Assembly (NCBI GenBank): GCA_039519185.1
Contig: CM076851.1
Location: 54,232,751-54,296,750 of the forward strand
DNA length: 64,000 bases
Source: Astragalus membranaceus
Lineage: Eukaryota; Streptophyta; Magnoliopsida; Fabales; Fabaceae
Reading direction: 5' to 3'
The translations under genes were made by a program, and so were the position numbers. Positions within the stretch are counted from its first letter, which is position 1; each line of letters opens with the position of its first letter. This document shows positions 20,687 through 33,236 of this stretch, piece after piece. A model generated the notes under the pieces. It was not told the origin of the DNA and searched no databases. It saw only the letters and a list, made by a program, of their open reading frames with translations.

Positions 20687-22544
20687 TGTAACACCCCATT
20701 TCTACCCGGTAAAATAATACGAAAATATCAGAGTTCATAAAATATTTTTCAACGCACCATGGAGTGCCACATTTGCTCCGTGAAAACAATAAACGATATT
20801 AATTCGCTTTTGAAAACGGTTATATAACACTTTTGGATGAACCGGTAAAACAACGTTTTAGTCCTCCAATTAATTCATCTTCGTAATTTCGCAGCGGATT
20901 CACAACAAGTCAATTAAAATCATCGTGCGTCTTAACAACTCAAGACAGCTCAGAAAACATCAAATAGAGGCAAATTCGTCTACGTACAACCTTCGTCGTC
21001 AACAATTTATAACTTAGCAATTTTCAACATTTTGGCAACATCGCAATAATTTAGCAACTTTCAACATTTTCGCAACTTTGGGCCTAATCACATGTTCAAC
21101 ATCATTTTAACCAACAATCGTGAAGTTCACATTTGGGCAGCCACACTTGGCGCCCTTGGCGCCCACTGTTCCACGCAACACAATTGGCAGTCAAACTGGC
21201 GCCCATGGCGCCCAGCAGCACAATGGGCAACAAAACTGGCGCCTTTGGCGCCCATGGCGCCCAACAACACAAGACAGCACAAGGCAGCCAGATTCTGGCG
21301 CCCATGGCGCCCCCGCGCCAGACACAGCACGAGGCAGCCTGATTTAGGCGCCCATGGCGCCCCTGCGCCAGACAAAGCACGCAACAACACCAACCGGGCA
21401 GCCAATCTTGGCGCCCATGCGCCAGGACAGCACAGCCACAGCAACAGGGCAGCCACCACCTTGGCGTCCATGCGCCAGAACAACACCTGGAACAGCAAGT
21501 GGGCAGCCACCATCTTGGCGCCCTTGGTGCCCATGCGCCAAAACAACATAGAAAACAACAATTGGGCAGCCACCATCTTAGCGCCCTTGGCGCCCATGCG
21601 CCAGAACAACATAGAAAACAACAATTGGGCAGCCAAAATTTTGGCGCCCATGCGCCAGGAATCTGTAAGACAGCAACACACAACAGCAAGATGGTGCCCA
21701 TGGCGCCCAGCAACAGGACAGGAACAGCGCCCTTGGCACCTTGGCGCCCCTGCGCCAGAACACTTCACACCCAGAATGGCGCCCAGTCACACAACACAGA
21801 ATGGCGCCCTTGGCGCCCAGCACAGTTCTCAGGAACGGCGCCCATGGCGCCCAGGCAGCAACACGCATAGAATTTGGCACCCAGGAAGGCGCCCAGCCAC
21901 AGCAACAGCAACATTGGCGCCCATGGCACCCTATGGACAGAATTTTTGGATAAAATCATCAACAAGCAAGCTCAATCATCATCAATCATGTCCAATCATT
22001 ATCAATTATGCTCAATCATCATCAAATCACATTCATTCATCATCAATCAAATTTAATTCCTACAACTAGGGTTTTATAACTTAATCACCTAGGGTTCCAT
22101 TAACCTTTCTACATAGAGCCCTTCATACACCCAATTATAGAGATAGAACCCCACCCTTACCTTAGCCTTAGATGAGTACACAACCCTAGCTTGATGGATG
22201 TATGAAACCCTAGCCCTCTTCCCTCTCCTTGGCGTGACTTCTCTCTCTTCTTCTCCTTATTAGCGCCTCTCCTCTTCTCTTCTCACGTTCTAATGTGTTT
22301 GTGTTTCTAATATGAGAGAAACCCTAACTTAATCCCTTATATGACTAATCAATTATTCCCTTGGGCTTTTTACTTAGCATCATGTGAATTCCTCATGGGC
22401 TAACTCACCCCCCATTCGCTATTACTATTCCTAATAAGGACCAACACACTAACATATAATAAATAATAATTATAATATTATTTCTATCACATAAACCCTA
22501 TTTAATTAATTAAATAAATAACTAATTAATTTTGGGGCGTTACA
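20687..22544 (-). repeat. 5' LTR of the non-autonomous chromovirus-like element
   Basis: A 1858-bp LTR bounded by TGTAACACCCC and GGGGCGTTACA. It contains the GGCGCC array (about 21143-21941) and a 'tcatcatcaatcatt' microsatellite-like patch, and is the uninterrupted counterpart of 1-532 plus 17087-17945. Long frames on both strands through the array are low-complexity artefacts. Confidence 0.87.
21143..21941. repeat. GGCGCC-rich degenerate array
   Basis: Dozens of copies of GGCGCC in the contexts 'ttggcgcccttggcgccca' and 'catggcgccc' are separated by CAACA-rich spacers such as 'cagaacaacatagaaaacaa'. It is strongly GC-rich against an A/T-rich surrounding. The same array occurs at 1-510 and 17097-17345. 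Confidence 0.88.
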
Positions 22545-22614
22545 TCCTCTCCGAGCTAGAGACCTGTGGACATGTTGCCTATGGGTAATTCGGCGCCGAG
22601 GTTGAGAGCGATGG

Positions 22615-23551
22615 TGTAACATCCCATTATTTCACTAACTAAGAAATATATGGTAGATAACAATTGATAATAATTCAGAGGATATCAAAATACAACCCAA
22701 AATACATAAAGGTATCCGGTGAACAGGGCATAATATAACTAAAACCCTAAGGACCCTACATGAACACAATAAAATACTCCAAGTGCAACTTCTCTTGGTC
22801 TTGTTTGCTCTGACGCTGTATATCTGAAAACCACTACACAATAAACAATAAGACTACAATCTCAATGAGTGCCTCTGTGACCCCTCACAGTTTACCTCTC
22901 GATGTTTTCTTATATTATCTTTTCCTGGGTCTTCTTAGCACAACCCGAGAGATTATTTCTTCAATCTCAACGGAGAACCCCAACCCAATAATCACTGCGA
23001 AGTAATGCTAGAGGCTTGGTTTTCGGGCTCATGACTTCCCTTCGCCAAGTGTGCCATTTATTAATTAGGATCGTCATCCCCATGGTATCTTATGAAATAA
23101 TTTATCCTCTTGACTCATTCTCACTGGATTCACACATGTTAAACAATATACAATAAACCGTAATTAAATAAATATTGGTATGACACTAAAGGTAGGCCAA
23201 ATCAATTAACTCCAATGGATACTAACTTATATTAGGGTAAGGATAAGATTAGGTAAGCATTGGCATCAAATCGAATGGTTTTGACATAGTTTCAAGGGGG
23301 TAACAGAATGTTTTGCACGGTCCGTGCCTTCCAGGCGCACGGTTCGTGCCTACTGGTGAGTGAGTCATTTCCACTGCCAGTGTCCTCCGCACGGTGTGGG
23401 CTCCTGGGCGCACGGTCCATGCACCCTGTGCAATTTCGAAAGTCAAATTTTTCTCGATAAATCTCCATTCTAATAGTTCCAACGCTTAATCTAACCTATA
23501 CCTTAGCTCATAGCATGTCAAAAACAGTCTCAATTACAGTCATAAAACGCT

Positions 23552-23588
<37 letters not shown>

Positions 23589-23881
23589 TTTGAGATTTTG
23601 TGTTCTTTTTGAAAATGAGGGAATGAGAAAATGATAAGTGTGTTTTTAGCTGATGGTGTGGAAGTTAGGGTGTGTTTGATGTTGGAAATCTCCTTTGTAC
23701 CCTTATTCTATCCTCAATTCCCCTAATAGACCCCAATTCAATTAAATAATTTATTTAGCACGTAGCACACAATACACATCAATTTCATAATTGCTCGAAC
23801 AATAATCACTCCAGGATAATTAAATCATGTACTAACATTTAATCATCAAAGTAATTAAATTAATTACTTTGAGGTGTTACA
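22615..23881 (-). repeat. 3' LTR of a second, truncated Ty3-gypsy element
   Basis: A 1267-bp LTR. In element sense it starts TGTAACACCTC and ends GGATGTTACA. It is preceded on the minus strand by purine tract AAGTTGGGGTGAAA (23882-23895) and the pol end. It contains a (CT)n tract at 23555-23581 and repeated 'gcacggtccgtgc'-type units at 23310-23430. Only 70 bp separate it from the LTR ending at 22544. No 5' LTR is in the window. Confidence 0.8.
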
Positions 23882-23932
23882 TTTCACCCCAACTTGAAAA
23901 AAATTGTCCTAAAAAATTTGTCAAGTCTTACC

Positions 23933-24785
23933 TCATTGGAAAAGATACGGATAGCGAGTCTGCATATCGTCCTCAAGTTCCCATGTTGCTTCTTCGGGTG
24001 AGAATCAATTCCAAACAACTTTGACAATCGGAATCATCCTGGTTCGGAGAGGCTTTTCACCACGCTCAATGATTTGGCTTGAATAGTACGGATGGAAAGT
24101 ACGTAAGATCGGATCGGAGATCAACCTCCTCAAAAGTTAGCGGCTGATTAGGATCCAGTATATACTTCCGTACCTGTGATACATGGAACACATAATGCAA
24201 ATTCGATAATGAGGGTGGAAAAGCAATACAATACGCAATCGGCCCAATCCTCTCTATGATTTGGAAAGGTCCAATATATCGAGGACTGAGTTTCTTGGCC
24301 CGTAATGCCCGACCAATACCAGTTGTAGGGGTAACCTTAAGAAATACATGATCTCTTTCATTAAATTCCAATGGTTTAGTACGCTTGTCGCATAACTTTT
24401 CTGACGACTCTGGGCCACCTTCATTCGCTCCTTAATCTGATGGATTTTCTGTGGTTTCTTGCACCAACTCCAATCCCAACATTCTCCTTTCACCAACATC
24501 CCACCAACAAAGTGGTGTCCGACACTTCCGCCCGTACAAAGTCTCATATGGAGCCATCCGGATACTGGAATGATAGCTGTTATTGTAGGCAAACTCCACC
24601 AATGGAAGATGATCCTCCCATCTGCCTCCACTATCGAGCACACAGGCCCGAAGCATGTCTTCTAGGGTTTGAATAGTTCTTTCGGTCTGACCGTCTGTCT
24701 GAGGACGATAGGCTGTACTAACATAGACTTTGGTACCCAATGCCATGTTCAAAGCTCTCCAAAAACGAGAAGTACTAGTGTTCAA
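23933..24785 (-). pseudogene. Chromovirus integrase C-terminal half with chromodomain-like tail, truncated
   Basis: The minus strand encodes the end of a Ty3-gypsy integrase: STAYRPQTDGQTERTIQTL (the Glu of the DDE triad region), LPLVEFAYNNSYHSS, then RERMKVAQSRQKSYA in another frame, then HVFLKVTPTTGIGRALRAKKL back in the first frame. A tail of the form RMIPIVKVVW ... EEATWELE ... YPYLF resembles the chromodomain-like end of Tekay-type elements. Two frameshifts (near 24440 and 24375) and a stop near 24024 break it. The 5' side is cut off near 24785, so RT, gag and the 5' LTR are missing. Confidence 0.85.
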
Positions 24786-25640
24786 AGCACTAGTGTTGGT
24801 GATCTAAATGTTTAAGATGCAAACAATTTAGGTGACACTATGCCTAAGTCTGTTTTGAACAGTTTGTTTGCGGTGTAGCAATCCCTTAGCTCGCCAATTG
24901 AGCTACTTACATGGGATGTCAAACTCGAAACTGTGACTATAATGAATGCACATTGGTCTTTCTAAAATAACTTTTGAGATATTTTAGCCCCCTTTTTTCG
25001 ATAAAAACATTTTAACCCCTTTAAAAACTAGTTTGATTAATATTTGAATTATTTATTTGTCAAATTAGTAGTTTTCTTTTTTTATATAAAGCAAACAAGT
25101 CTCCCTGTTTTTTTTCGTAAAAATCCTTTTGAGGCTTTACACTTAAATATCCAAAATACTTAAGCTTTTTGTATGTATCTAATGTTAAAAGAGTCTAAAA
25201 CAATAAAAATTACAAAAATAAAAAAAGTATCTATTATTATTTTTCTCATGCCTTATAATTTTGTACGTTAATTTGGAAAAGAAATGGCTTATGTGAAGAA
25301 ACAAGTTTTTTTTATGGGTGCAGAAGAAAAATTGATTAAATATAATGAAGTAAAATATTTTTATCCTGCAGAAGAAATTATCCTACATCTTTACAAGTAA
25401 ATCTGCCACTATGTATACTTATACAGGCACTTATGTTTTTTAATTAAGGTTGTTCAATTTAGCAAAAAAATCTTAACATTCTTCAATTGACTAAATAAAG
25501 ATAACAACTTATTTTAATAGATATAGAGAGATTTTTTTGTCTACTTAGATGAAATGACAAATAAACACTATGTACACACACTACCACTGCTTACACTCGA
25601 GTTCGAACAGTGAGGGACTAGCGAGTACTAATATATATTA
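24786..25640. other. A/T-rich intergenic stretch with a SINE fragment
   Basis: No supported ORF. It contains a tRNA-like SINE head at 24881-24920 and A/T-rich sequence of unknown origin. A 'gagttcgaac' B-box-like string at about 25609-25618 might be another SINE remnant, but too little is preserved to call it. Confidence 0.5.
24881..24920 (-). mobile_element. tRNA-derived SINE 5' fragment
   Basis: The minus strand carries an A-box-like TAGCTCAATTGGCGAGC within a tRNA-like head that starts GACATCCCATGTAAG. It closely matches the SINE head at 43144-43186 and diverges after 'taagggat'. Confidence 0.6.
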
Positions 25641-25904
25641 CTCCCTCCGTCCCATTTTATATGCAGTTTAAGGTTTTGTCACACTCCTTAAGAAAAATGA
25701 TTAGTAGTCTAGATTTTTTAAAAAGTGTTATCAGATTTACCGTTTAATCTCTTATTCTCTACATATATAAATGTGAATCATTTATTAAATGTAAAAAGTT
25801 CTCATCATAAAGAAGGATATGAGTGGAAAAGAATATTAAAAATATTTCATTGAAAATGTAAATTAACAATCAATTAACTTGAGACAAATTGATTTTGCTA
25901 AAAC
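25641..25904 (+). mobile_element. Stowaway-like MITE, right end missing
   Basis: It starts CTCCCTCCGTCCCATTTTAT directly after a TA, the standard terminal repeat and target of Stowaway (Tc1/mariner-type) MITEs. Near its far end, 'gagacaaattgattttgcta' is typical of the 3' side of these elements. The matching terminal inverted repeat is absent, and the copia array is inserted at 25905. Confidence 0.7.
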
Positions 25905-27226
25905 TGTTGAATTTTTGCTCACTTTCTATATTGAATTTGCAGGAGGGTGTACCATAACACTGAGGGGGGTGTAACTTGTAAGGCCCAGCTTTTACTTACA
26001 GCCCAGCCCAATGATGCAGATGGTGCAGAGATGATCAAACAATCGTTTTTGTTGCTCCCTGCGCACCCGAACCCGGTTGAGTAATTGCAACACGCGGGTC
26101 GTGCTTGACCCGAGGTATATATGCTGTGTTTATTCTCTCTTCTCAGAATAATCAAGAAACCCTAGCTCTCTTTCTTGATTCTCCGTTCTCTTCTTCTCTC
26201 TTCTCTCACTCGAACCTTGCTGCACCGTAGCTCTCACCACCGGTGATTGAAGCTGCGGTTCAGCTTGATTTCTGGTCAATGATGATCTCTGGTGATGATG
26301 AAACAAAACCCTCTTTGGTTTTGCTCTGAATCAAAACGCTGAGACCACAAACTCCTCTTCTCACTTCGCGATGAACAGCAAACCCTAGTTTGCTCAGAAA
26401 CGCTTGATCTCTTCGATCAAGCTCACGATCCACCTTCCTTCAGGTAGACCTCCTTCTTCTTGTGAGTTTTTCTTTGATTTCTTTGATTTACACACTGTTC
26501 ACGAAACCCTAACTTTGAATCTTCTTGATTTCTGCAGGTGTGGGTGTGATACGGTTTGAGACAAGATCAAACAAAGGTAAAATCACACTCTCTTGTGATT
26601 TCTCACCCTCTGTTCTCTTTCTTGAATAAAACCTAATCACTATTGTTTTTGTTGCATGAACTTGTTGAGTTTCAGCTTGAACCTCAACCGAGAATACCTT
26701 CTTTACGCGTTAGCCTTCACGAACACTCTTCTAAAGGTAACCAGAACCCTTTCTTCAGCTTGTTCCTTTCTCTTATTTGTTTCTGTCACAGAAACCCTTT
26801 ATCTAACTATTGTTTTTCTTATTTCTTGCAAGGTATGATCACACTTTGATTACACAACCAGAAACTCTCAAACAATTTGGTAGATGATTGGAAATGAGGA
26901 TGGAGCAACGTTCACAGAAAGTTGTAAAGAAGAAAGTAGACCTTTTTTTTTATTTAAAAGTAAACTATTTCATTCATATATGTTGTATGTACATATGTAT
27001 GCTTTATATAGCATTCTCTGGAAAAGATATAGCTGTTAGAGGTTGGTTGTTACTAGTTTAACAACCAAGGTTTGTTACATAACAAACTTGAATAGACTTT
27101 TAGGTTAGTTATAACCAATTTGAATATTCTGTTATGTTAGTTAACAAGGCAGCCAAACAGCTTCTTATTTAAATAGCCAACGGCTATATATTTAAATTAA
27201 AGTAGGTTTTGATTATAAACTCAATA
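25905..27226 (-). repeat. Copia LTR 1 (3' terminal in element sense)
   Basis: A 1322-bp LTR. It differs from LTR 2 and LTR 3 at about three sites I can see (near 26162, 26676 and 26691), while LTR 2 and LTR 3 look identical. The target copy AAAAC sits at 25900-25904. Confidence 0.9.
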
Positions 27227-27413
27227 CCCTACCTTAATCAAAACATACCTAAGTTAAAGTAGACAGCCCTACCTTAACCTAGACTAGAGCTAAACTTAGA
27301 AAAGACAGCATAGGCAACTTAGAACACAGGACAACCCCCTGGAAGGTTTAAAACAATAATAGTCTAAGACAAGCCCTTAGACAATAGCTATAGGTCATTC
27401 CTTTCTTAGAGAC

Positions 27414-30400
27414 TTAGAAAGAAATCACATTTAGTTGCCTTCTAAGTTTAGCAAAACCTTCACCTTTAAGAGCCTTGGTGAATATGTCAGCCACCTGATC
27501 CTTTGTTGAGCAGTAGTCCAATACTAGAACACCCTTAGCAACTTGTTCCCTAATGTAGTGGAACTTAGTTTCTATGTGTTTAGTTCTTCCATGTGATATT
27601 GGATTTTTGGCTAAGTTAATAGCTGACTTATTATCCATAAACAGAGTTATAGGATTAGTTAATTCTACACTTATTTCCTTAAGCAAGGTTTCTAACCAGG
27701 CTGCTTGGGTGGCAGCATGACATGCAGAAATGTATTCTGCTTCACATGATGACAGTGCCACAGTGGCCTGTTTCTTAGAGCTCCAGGAGATAGCAGCCCC
27801 TTGAAATAGGAACACATAACCACTTGTGCTTCTTCTGTCAACCTTGTCTCCACACCAATCTGAGTCACAGTAGCCAACCAGCTTGTTATTACCTGTAGAC
27901 CTGCCATTAGGAAAAAACAGACCATAGTTAGTGGTACCTTTTATATACCTTAGGATGCGCTTTGCAGCATTCAAATGAATCTGCAAAGGGCTGTTCATAA
28001 ATCTACTGGTTATACTAGTAGCATAAAGTATATCAGGTCTACTGTGACACAAATATCTCAGTGACCCAATTATTTGTCTATAGAAAGTTGCATCAACTTT
28101 AGTAGCCTCTCCTTCTTCTATCTTAGTCAAGTTTCCTTCAGCTGGATTAATTGCAGGATTGCAATTTTCCAGTTCAAACCTTTTTAAGATCTCATTGGCA
28201 TATTTTTGCTGATGCAATATCATTCCTTCATTTACTCTTAGGAACTCCAACCCTAGGAAGTAGGTTAGTTTTCCCAAATCTGTCATTTCAAATTCTTCTT
28301 TCATAGAAGATTTGAAATTTTCTACCTCTTTAGTACAACTACCAGTCACAAGTAGGTCATCCACATAAAGACATACAACCAGCAAGTAGGAATTTAGGTT
28401 GCCCTTAACATAAACACCATACTCTGTGGTGCACCTAGTAAAGCCATTTTGAATAAAGAATCCATCAATCCTCTTATTCTAGGCCCTAGGTGCCTGTTTT
28501 AATCCATACAATGCCTTATGCAAATGAAGCACATAGTCTTCCTTATTCTTGTCCACAAACCCAGGAGGTTGGCTTATGTAAACCTCCTCCTCTAGAGGAC
28601 CATTAAGAAATGCAGATTTCACATCTAGGTGGAACATTTCCCACCCTCTACTACAGGCTAGTACAGTCACTAGTCTAATAGTCTCATGTCTAGCAACAGG
28701 GGCAAAAACTTCTGTGAAGTCAATGCCTTGTTTCTGTTGGAAGCCACGTGCCACCAGCCTTGCCTTGTATTTAACTATGTTTCCATTAGGATCAAGCTTT
28801 AGTTTAAAAATCCATTTAACACTAATAGCTCTCTTTCCATTAGGCAACTTAGTTAAAGTCCAAGTTTTATTTTTTTCAATAGATTCCAGTTCCTCTAGCA
28901 TAGCCACTTTCCACTCCTTGTTTTTTAGAGCTTCAGCATAGTCTAGAGGTTCAGAATCTGCCACCATAGCAAAATGGATGATATCTCCATCATCATCCAC
29001 CTCATTATCCCTTACTAGGTCATAATCAGCCAGCCTACTAGGTAGATTTCTGACTCTAGCAGGCCTAATAGGATTATAAGCACCACCAGTTTCCTGTTGA
29101 ACTATCTCAGGTGAGTTTGGCTCAACAGCATGTTCCTCAACTTGAACATCACCTTCAATAGGCTCATCATCACTTTCATCATCATCAATTCCTTGATGAT
29201 GTTCTGGTAACTTAGTGTTACCTTCATTAACCATAGCAGAACCAGTAGAGCCTGCTTGCTCCTTTTTATTCCAGTCCCATTCCTCATCCTCAAGTATAGT
29301 AACATCCCTTGATATTTCTAATTTTCCTGTTAGAGGATCAATTAGCCTGTAGGCACCAGTAGGGTGATAACCAACTAGTACCATAGGTTTGCTCTTGTCA
29401 TCTAATTTCTTTCTCTTAGGATCAGGTATGTGTCCATAGGTTAATGATCCAAATACCCTTAGATGTGTGATACTAGGTTTATCCCCAGTCCACATTTCCT
29501 CAGGTACCTTATCATCTAAGCCTCTAGTAGGACACCTGTTAAGTAGATAAACAGCAGTAGAAACTGCTTCACCCCATAGGTCTTTTGGGAGAGATTTTAA
29601 TTTCATCATGCTTCTGGCCATGTCCAGAATTGTCCTGTTCCTTCTCTCTGCCACTCCATTGTGTTGTGGAGTGTAGGGAGAAGTAACCTCATGGACAATT
29701 CCATGACATGTACAGAAAGCTTCAAACTCTTTTGAAGTGAATTCTCCTCCCCCGTCTGATCTAAGGGTCTTAAGCAAGTTTCCACTTTGTTTTTCTACTA
29801 AGGCTTTAAAATCTTTGAACTTAGTTAAAGCCTCATCTTTTGTTTTGATCAGGTAGACCCATATCTTTCTTGAAAACTCATCAATAAAGGATAAAAAATA
29901 TTTGTTCCCCCCTTTTGAAATCACATCAAATGGGCCACATATGTCTGTGTAAACAACCTGTAGAAGATGTTTAGACCTTAGTTTTAAATCTGTCTTGAAC
30001 ATCTTCCTGGGTTGTTTACCCAACAGACAAGTGGTACATGCACTAATAGGTTTCTCAATCTTAGGTAAACCTTCCACTAGGCCTTTAGAACTAAGATTTT
30101 GAAGACCCTTATAGTTTAGATGCCCATATCTCCTATGCCATAGAACACTTTCAAGATCAATGGTAGCACTGAGGCATTCTGCCTCTATAGTGCTAATGCT
30201 GGTCTTAAAAGTTCTGTTCTTAGCCAATTGAGAAGTTAAAATCAGTTTATCTTTTTTATCAAAAACTTTGAGTTTAAGGTCTTTCATAATAACTGAAAAT
30301 CCCCCCTCTATAAGTTGCCCTAAGCTAATTAGGTTGCAGCTCATACCTGGGACATAGTACACATTATGAATAGTGACTACCTGACCATCCTCTTTCTTCA

Positions 30401-31616
30401 ACAGTATGTTGCCCATACCTGTTGCTTGTAAAGACCTATCATTGGCACATCTGATGGTAGTCCTTTTGTTAGGGTTGAAATCCACTAGCCAATCTTTGTT
30501 ACCTGTAAGGTGATTAGAACAAGCAGAATCCAAATACCATATCTCTGTAATGCAGCTCCCATCACTCTTAGTTACCACTAGTGCAACATAGTCTTTACCT
30601 TTTTTAAATTCAATGTTAGTTACCTTAGTTTCTGCCCTAGGTGTAGGTTTAAGGTTATCACTTATAGCACTAAACACTACATTACTGTCAGAATCAGAAT
30701 CCTCTTTTGCAACATTAGCTTCTGTTTCTGATTTAGACTTATTCCTGGTTGGGCATTCAGTGGCATAATGCCCAAATTTATCACACCTATAACATTGAAC
30801 CTTAGATTTATCCTTCTTCTTAGAATCACCCTTATTCTTAGAATTAGGTTTAGATTTAGGCTTATTTTTGTTAGAGCTAGGTTTAGAGGAAGACTTACTG
30901 TTGCCAGGCTTTGAGCCTTTCTTACCTTTGCCTTTTGTGAAGAAGGCAGTGTCTTCATCATCACTGTCTTCATTGAGTAGATTGAGCCGTATCTCCTTGG
31001 CTTCTAATCTACTTTGCAGCTGCTCAACCTTCAAGTCCTCTACCCTTAGAGTGTCTTCAAGGCTGTTCACTGCAACATAGTATTTCTTAGTTAGAGATCT
31101 TAGGATTTTCCTGCAAACCTCTTCATCAGTAAATGTATGACCATTTAAGGTCATGGCATTAGTTATTTTCTTCACACGACCACAGTAGGTCACAACATCC
31201 TCATCACATTTCATCCTTAAGGTTTCAAACTGAGCCTTAAGAGCTTCCAGCTTTTCTTTCTTAGCCTCAGTTGAACCATTGTAGTAGGAATCAAGAGTAT
31301 CCCAAGCTTGCTTGGCACTCTCAATTCCCCTAACTCTATCAAAATTACTATCATCTAATCATATATGAATTAGATGTAATGCTTTCCAGTCTTTCTGGGT
31401 TTCTTCTTCAAATTTTGCATCATCTTCTGCAGTAGCAGGTGCTGTCACTGGTGTCACACCATCTCTGACAACCTTTAGTACTCCCTGGCAGCCAAAAACT
31501 GCCTTCATTTGGTGGCACCATCTATCCCAATTCTTTCCATTTAGGATGGGAATTTGAGCCCCAAAACTAGGATGTGTTTGCATATCCTTAGACATATTAA
31601 AACTGAAACACTTCAC
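27414..31616 (-). pseudogene. gag-pol: Ty1-copia gag-pol polyprotein, body 1, two in-frame stops
   Basis: A single 1401-codon frame interrupted by a TGA at 31359-31361 and a TAG at 28479-28481, with no frameshift. Order: gag (start MSKDMQ... possible), CCHC knuckle CYRCDKFGHYATEC, protease DSACSNHLTG, integrase zinc finger (HRRYGHLNYKGL ... CTTC), core with Asp in YTDICGPF, Asp in LRSDGGGEF and Glu in NGVAERRNRT, RT with LYVDDLLVTG, and RNase H with CDSDWCGD and SSCEAEYIS. Integrase before RT defines Ty1-copia. The first stop cuts gag after about 85 codons. The second lies inside RT just after GLKQAPRA, upstream of the YVDD site, so no full polyprotein can be made without readthrough. Confidence 0.93.
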
Positions 31617-31715
31617 ACACAGTTAGTTTTTTTTCAAAAAGAATAGAAAGAAACTTTAAAGAGAACACAAGAATTGAGTAGAGATTAGAGTATATGCCCT
31701 GGATCGTTTATAGTA

Positions 31716-31727
31716 GCTCTGATACCA
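31716..31727 (-). other. Copia primer-binding site, body 1
   Basis: The minus strand reads TGGTATCAGAGC, complementary to tRNA-iMet, directly next to LTR 2. Confidence 0.88.
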
Positions 31728-33049
31728 TGTTGAATTTTTGCTCACTTTCTATATTGAATTTGCAGGAGGGTGTACCATAACACTGAGGGGGGTGTAACTT
31801 GTAAGGCCCAGCTTTTACTTACAGCCCAGCCCAATGATGCAGATGGTGCAGAGATGATCAAACAATCGTTTTTGTTGCTCCCTGCGCACCCGAACCCGGT
31901 TGAGTAATTGCAACACGCGGGTCGTGCTTGACCCGAGGTATATATGCTGTGTTTATTCTCTCTTCTCAGAATAATCAAGAAACCCTAACTCTCTTTCTTG
32001 ATTCTCCGTTCTCTTCTTCTCTCTTCTCTCACTCGAACCTTGCTGCACCGTAGCTCTCACCACCGGTGATTGAAGCTGCGGTTCAGCTTGATTTCTGGTC
32101 AATGATGATCTCTGGTGATGATGAAACAAAACCCTCTTTGGTTTTGCTCTGAATCAAAACGCTGAGACCACAAACTCCTCTTCTCACTTCGCGATGAACA
32201 GCAAACCCTAGTTTGCTCAGAAACGCTTGATCTCTTCGATCAAGCTCACGATCCACCTTCCTTCAGGTAGACCTCCTTCTTCTTGTGAGTTTTTCTTTGA
32301 TTTCTTTGATTTACACACTGTTCACGAAACCCTAACTTTGAATCTTCTTGATTTCTGCAGGTGTGGGTGTGATACGGTTTGAGACAAGATCAAACAAAGG
32401 TAAAATCACACTCTCTTGTGATTTCTCACCCTCTGTTCTCTTTCTTGAATAAAACCTAATCACTATTGTTTTTGTTGCATGAACTTGTTGAGTTTCAACT
32501 TGAACCTCAACCCAGAATACCTTCTTTACGCGTTAGCCTTCACGAACACTCTTCTAAAGGTAACCAGAACCCTTTCTTCAGCTTGTTCCTTTCTCTTATT
32601 TGTTTCTGTCACAGAAACCCTTTATCTAACTATTGTTTTTCTTATTTCTTGCAAGGTATGATCACACTTTGATTACACAACCAGAAACTCTCAAACAATT
32701 TGGTAGATGATTGGAAATGAGGATGGAGCAACGTTCACAGAAAGTTGTAAAGAAGAAAGTAGACCTTTTTTTTTATTTAAAAGTAAACTATTTCATTCAT
32801 ATATGTTGTATGTACATATGTATGCTTTATATAGCATTCTCTGGAAAAGATATAGCTGTTAGAGGTTGGTTGTTACTAGTTTAACAACCAAGGTTTGTTA
32901 CATAACAAACTTGAATAGACTTTTAGGTTAGTTATAACCAATTTGAATATTCTGTTATGTTAGTTAACAAGGCAGCCAAACAGCTTCTTATTTAAATAGC
33001 CAACGGCTATATATTTAAATTAAAGTAGGTTTTGATTATAAACTCAATA
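31728..33049 (-). repeat. Copia LTR 2 (shared middle LTR)
   Basis: It serves as 5' LTR for body 1 and 3' LTR for body 2. It has no target duplication of its own. It appears identical to LTR 3. Confidence 0.92.
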
Positions 33050-33236
33050 CCCTACCTTAATCAAAACATACCTAAGTTAAAGTAGACAGCCCTACCTTAA
33101 CCTAGACTAGAGCTAAACTTAGAAAAGACAGCATAGGCAACTTAGAACACAGGACAACCCCCTGGAAGGTTTAAAACAATAATAGTCTAAGACAAGCCCT
33201 TAGACAATAGCTATAGGTCATTCCTTTCTTAGAGAC

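Larger units (their letters stand above)
1..22544 (-). mobile_element. Non-autonomous chromovirus-like LTR retrotransposon, interrupted by an Ogre element
   Basis: On the minus strand the order is: 5' LTR (20687-22544), tRNA-iMet primer site, a 2.74-kb body without any sizeable ORF, purine tract, then a 3' LTR. The 3' LTR is cut in two (1-532 and 17087-17945) by the Ogre insertion. Its outer end lies left of the window: base 1 aligns with about 21146 of the 5' LTR, so about 460 bp are missing. LTR ends are TGTAACACCCC and GGGGCGTTACA. The body's 3' end still reads as a short Phe-Glu-Asp-Glu-Ile pol tail before the purine tract, typical of Ty3-gypsy chromoviruses. This suggests derivation from an autonomous element by loss of gag-pol. 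The right target-site copy would be TCCTC (22545-22549); the left copy is off-window. Confidence 0.8.

Noticed and set aside
20496..20789. 97-residue minus-strand frame across the primer site
   Set aside because: It crosses the LTR/body boundary and primer site; not a gene.
21092..22069. 325-residue plus-strand frame and overlapping minus frames rich in Trp-Arg-Pro / Leu-Ala-Pro
   Set aside because: They lie in an LTR and follow the GGCGCC array, which lacks stop codons in several frames; no domain.
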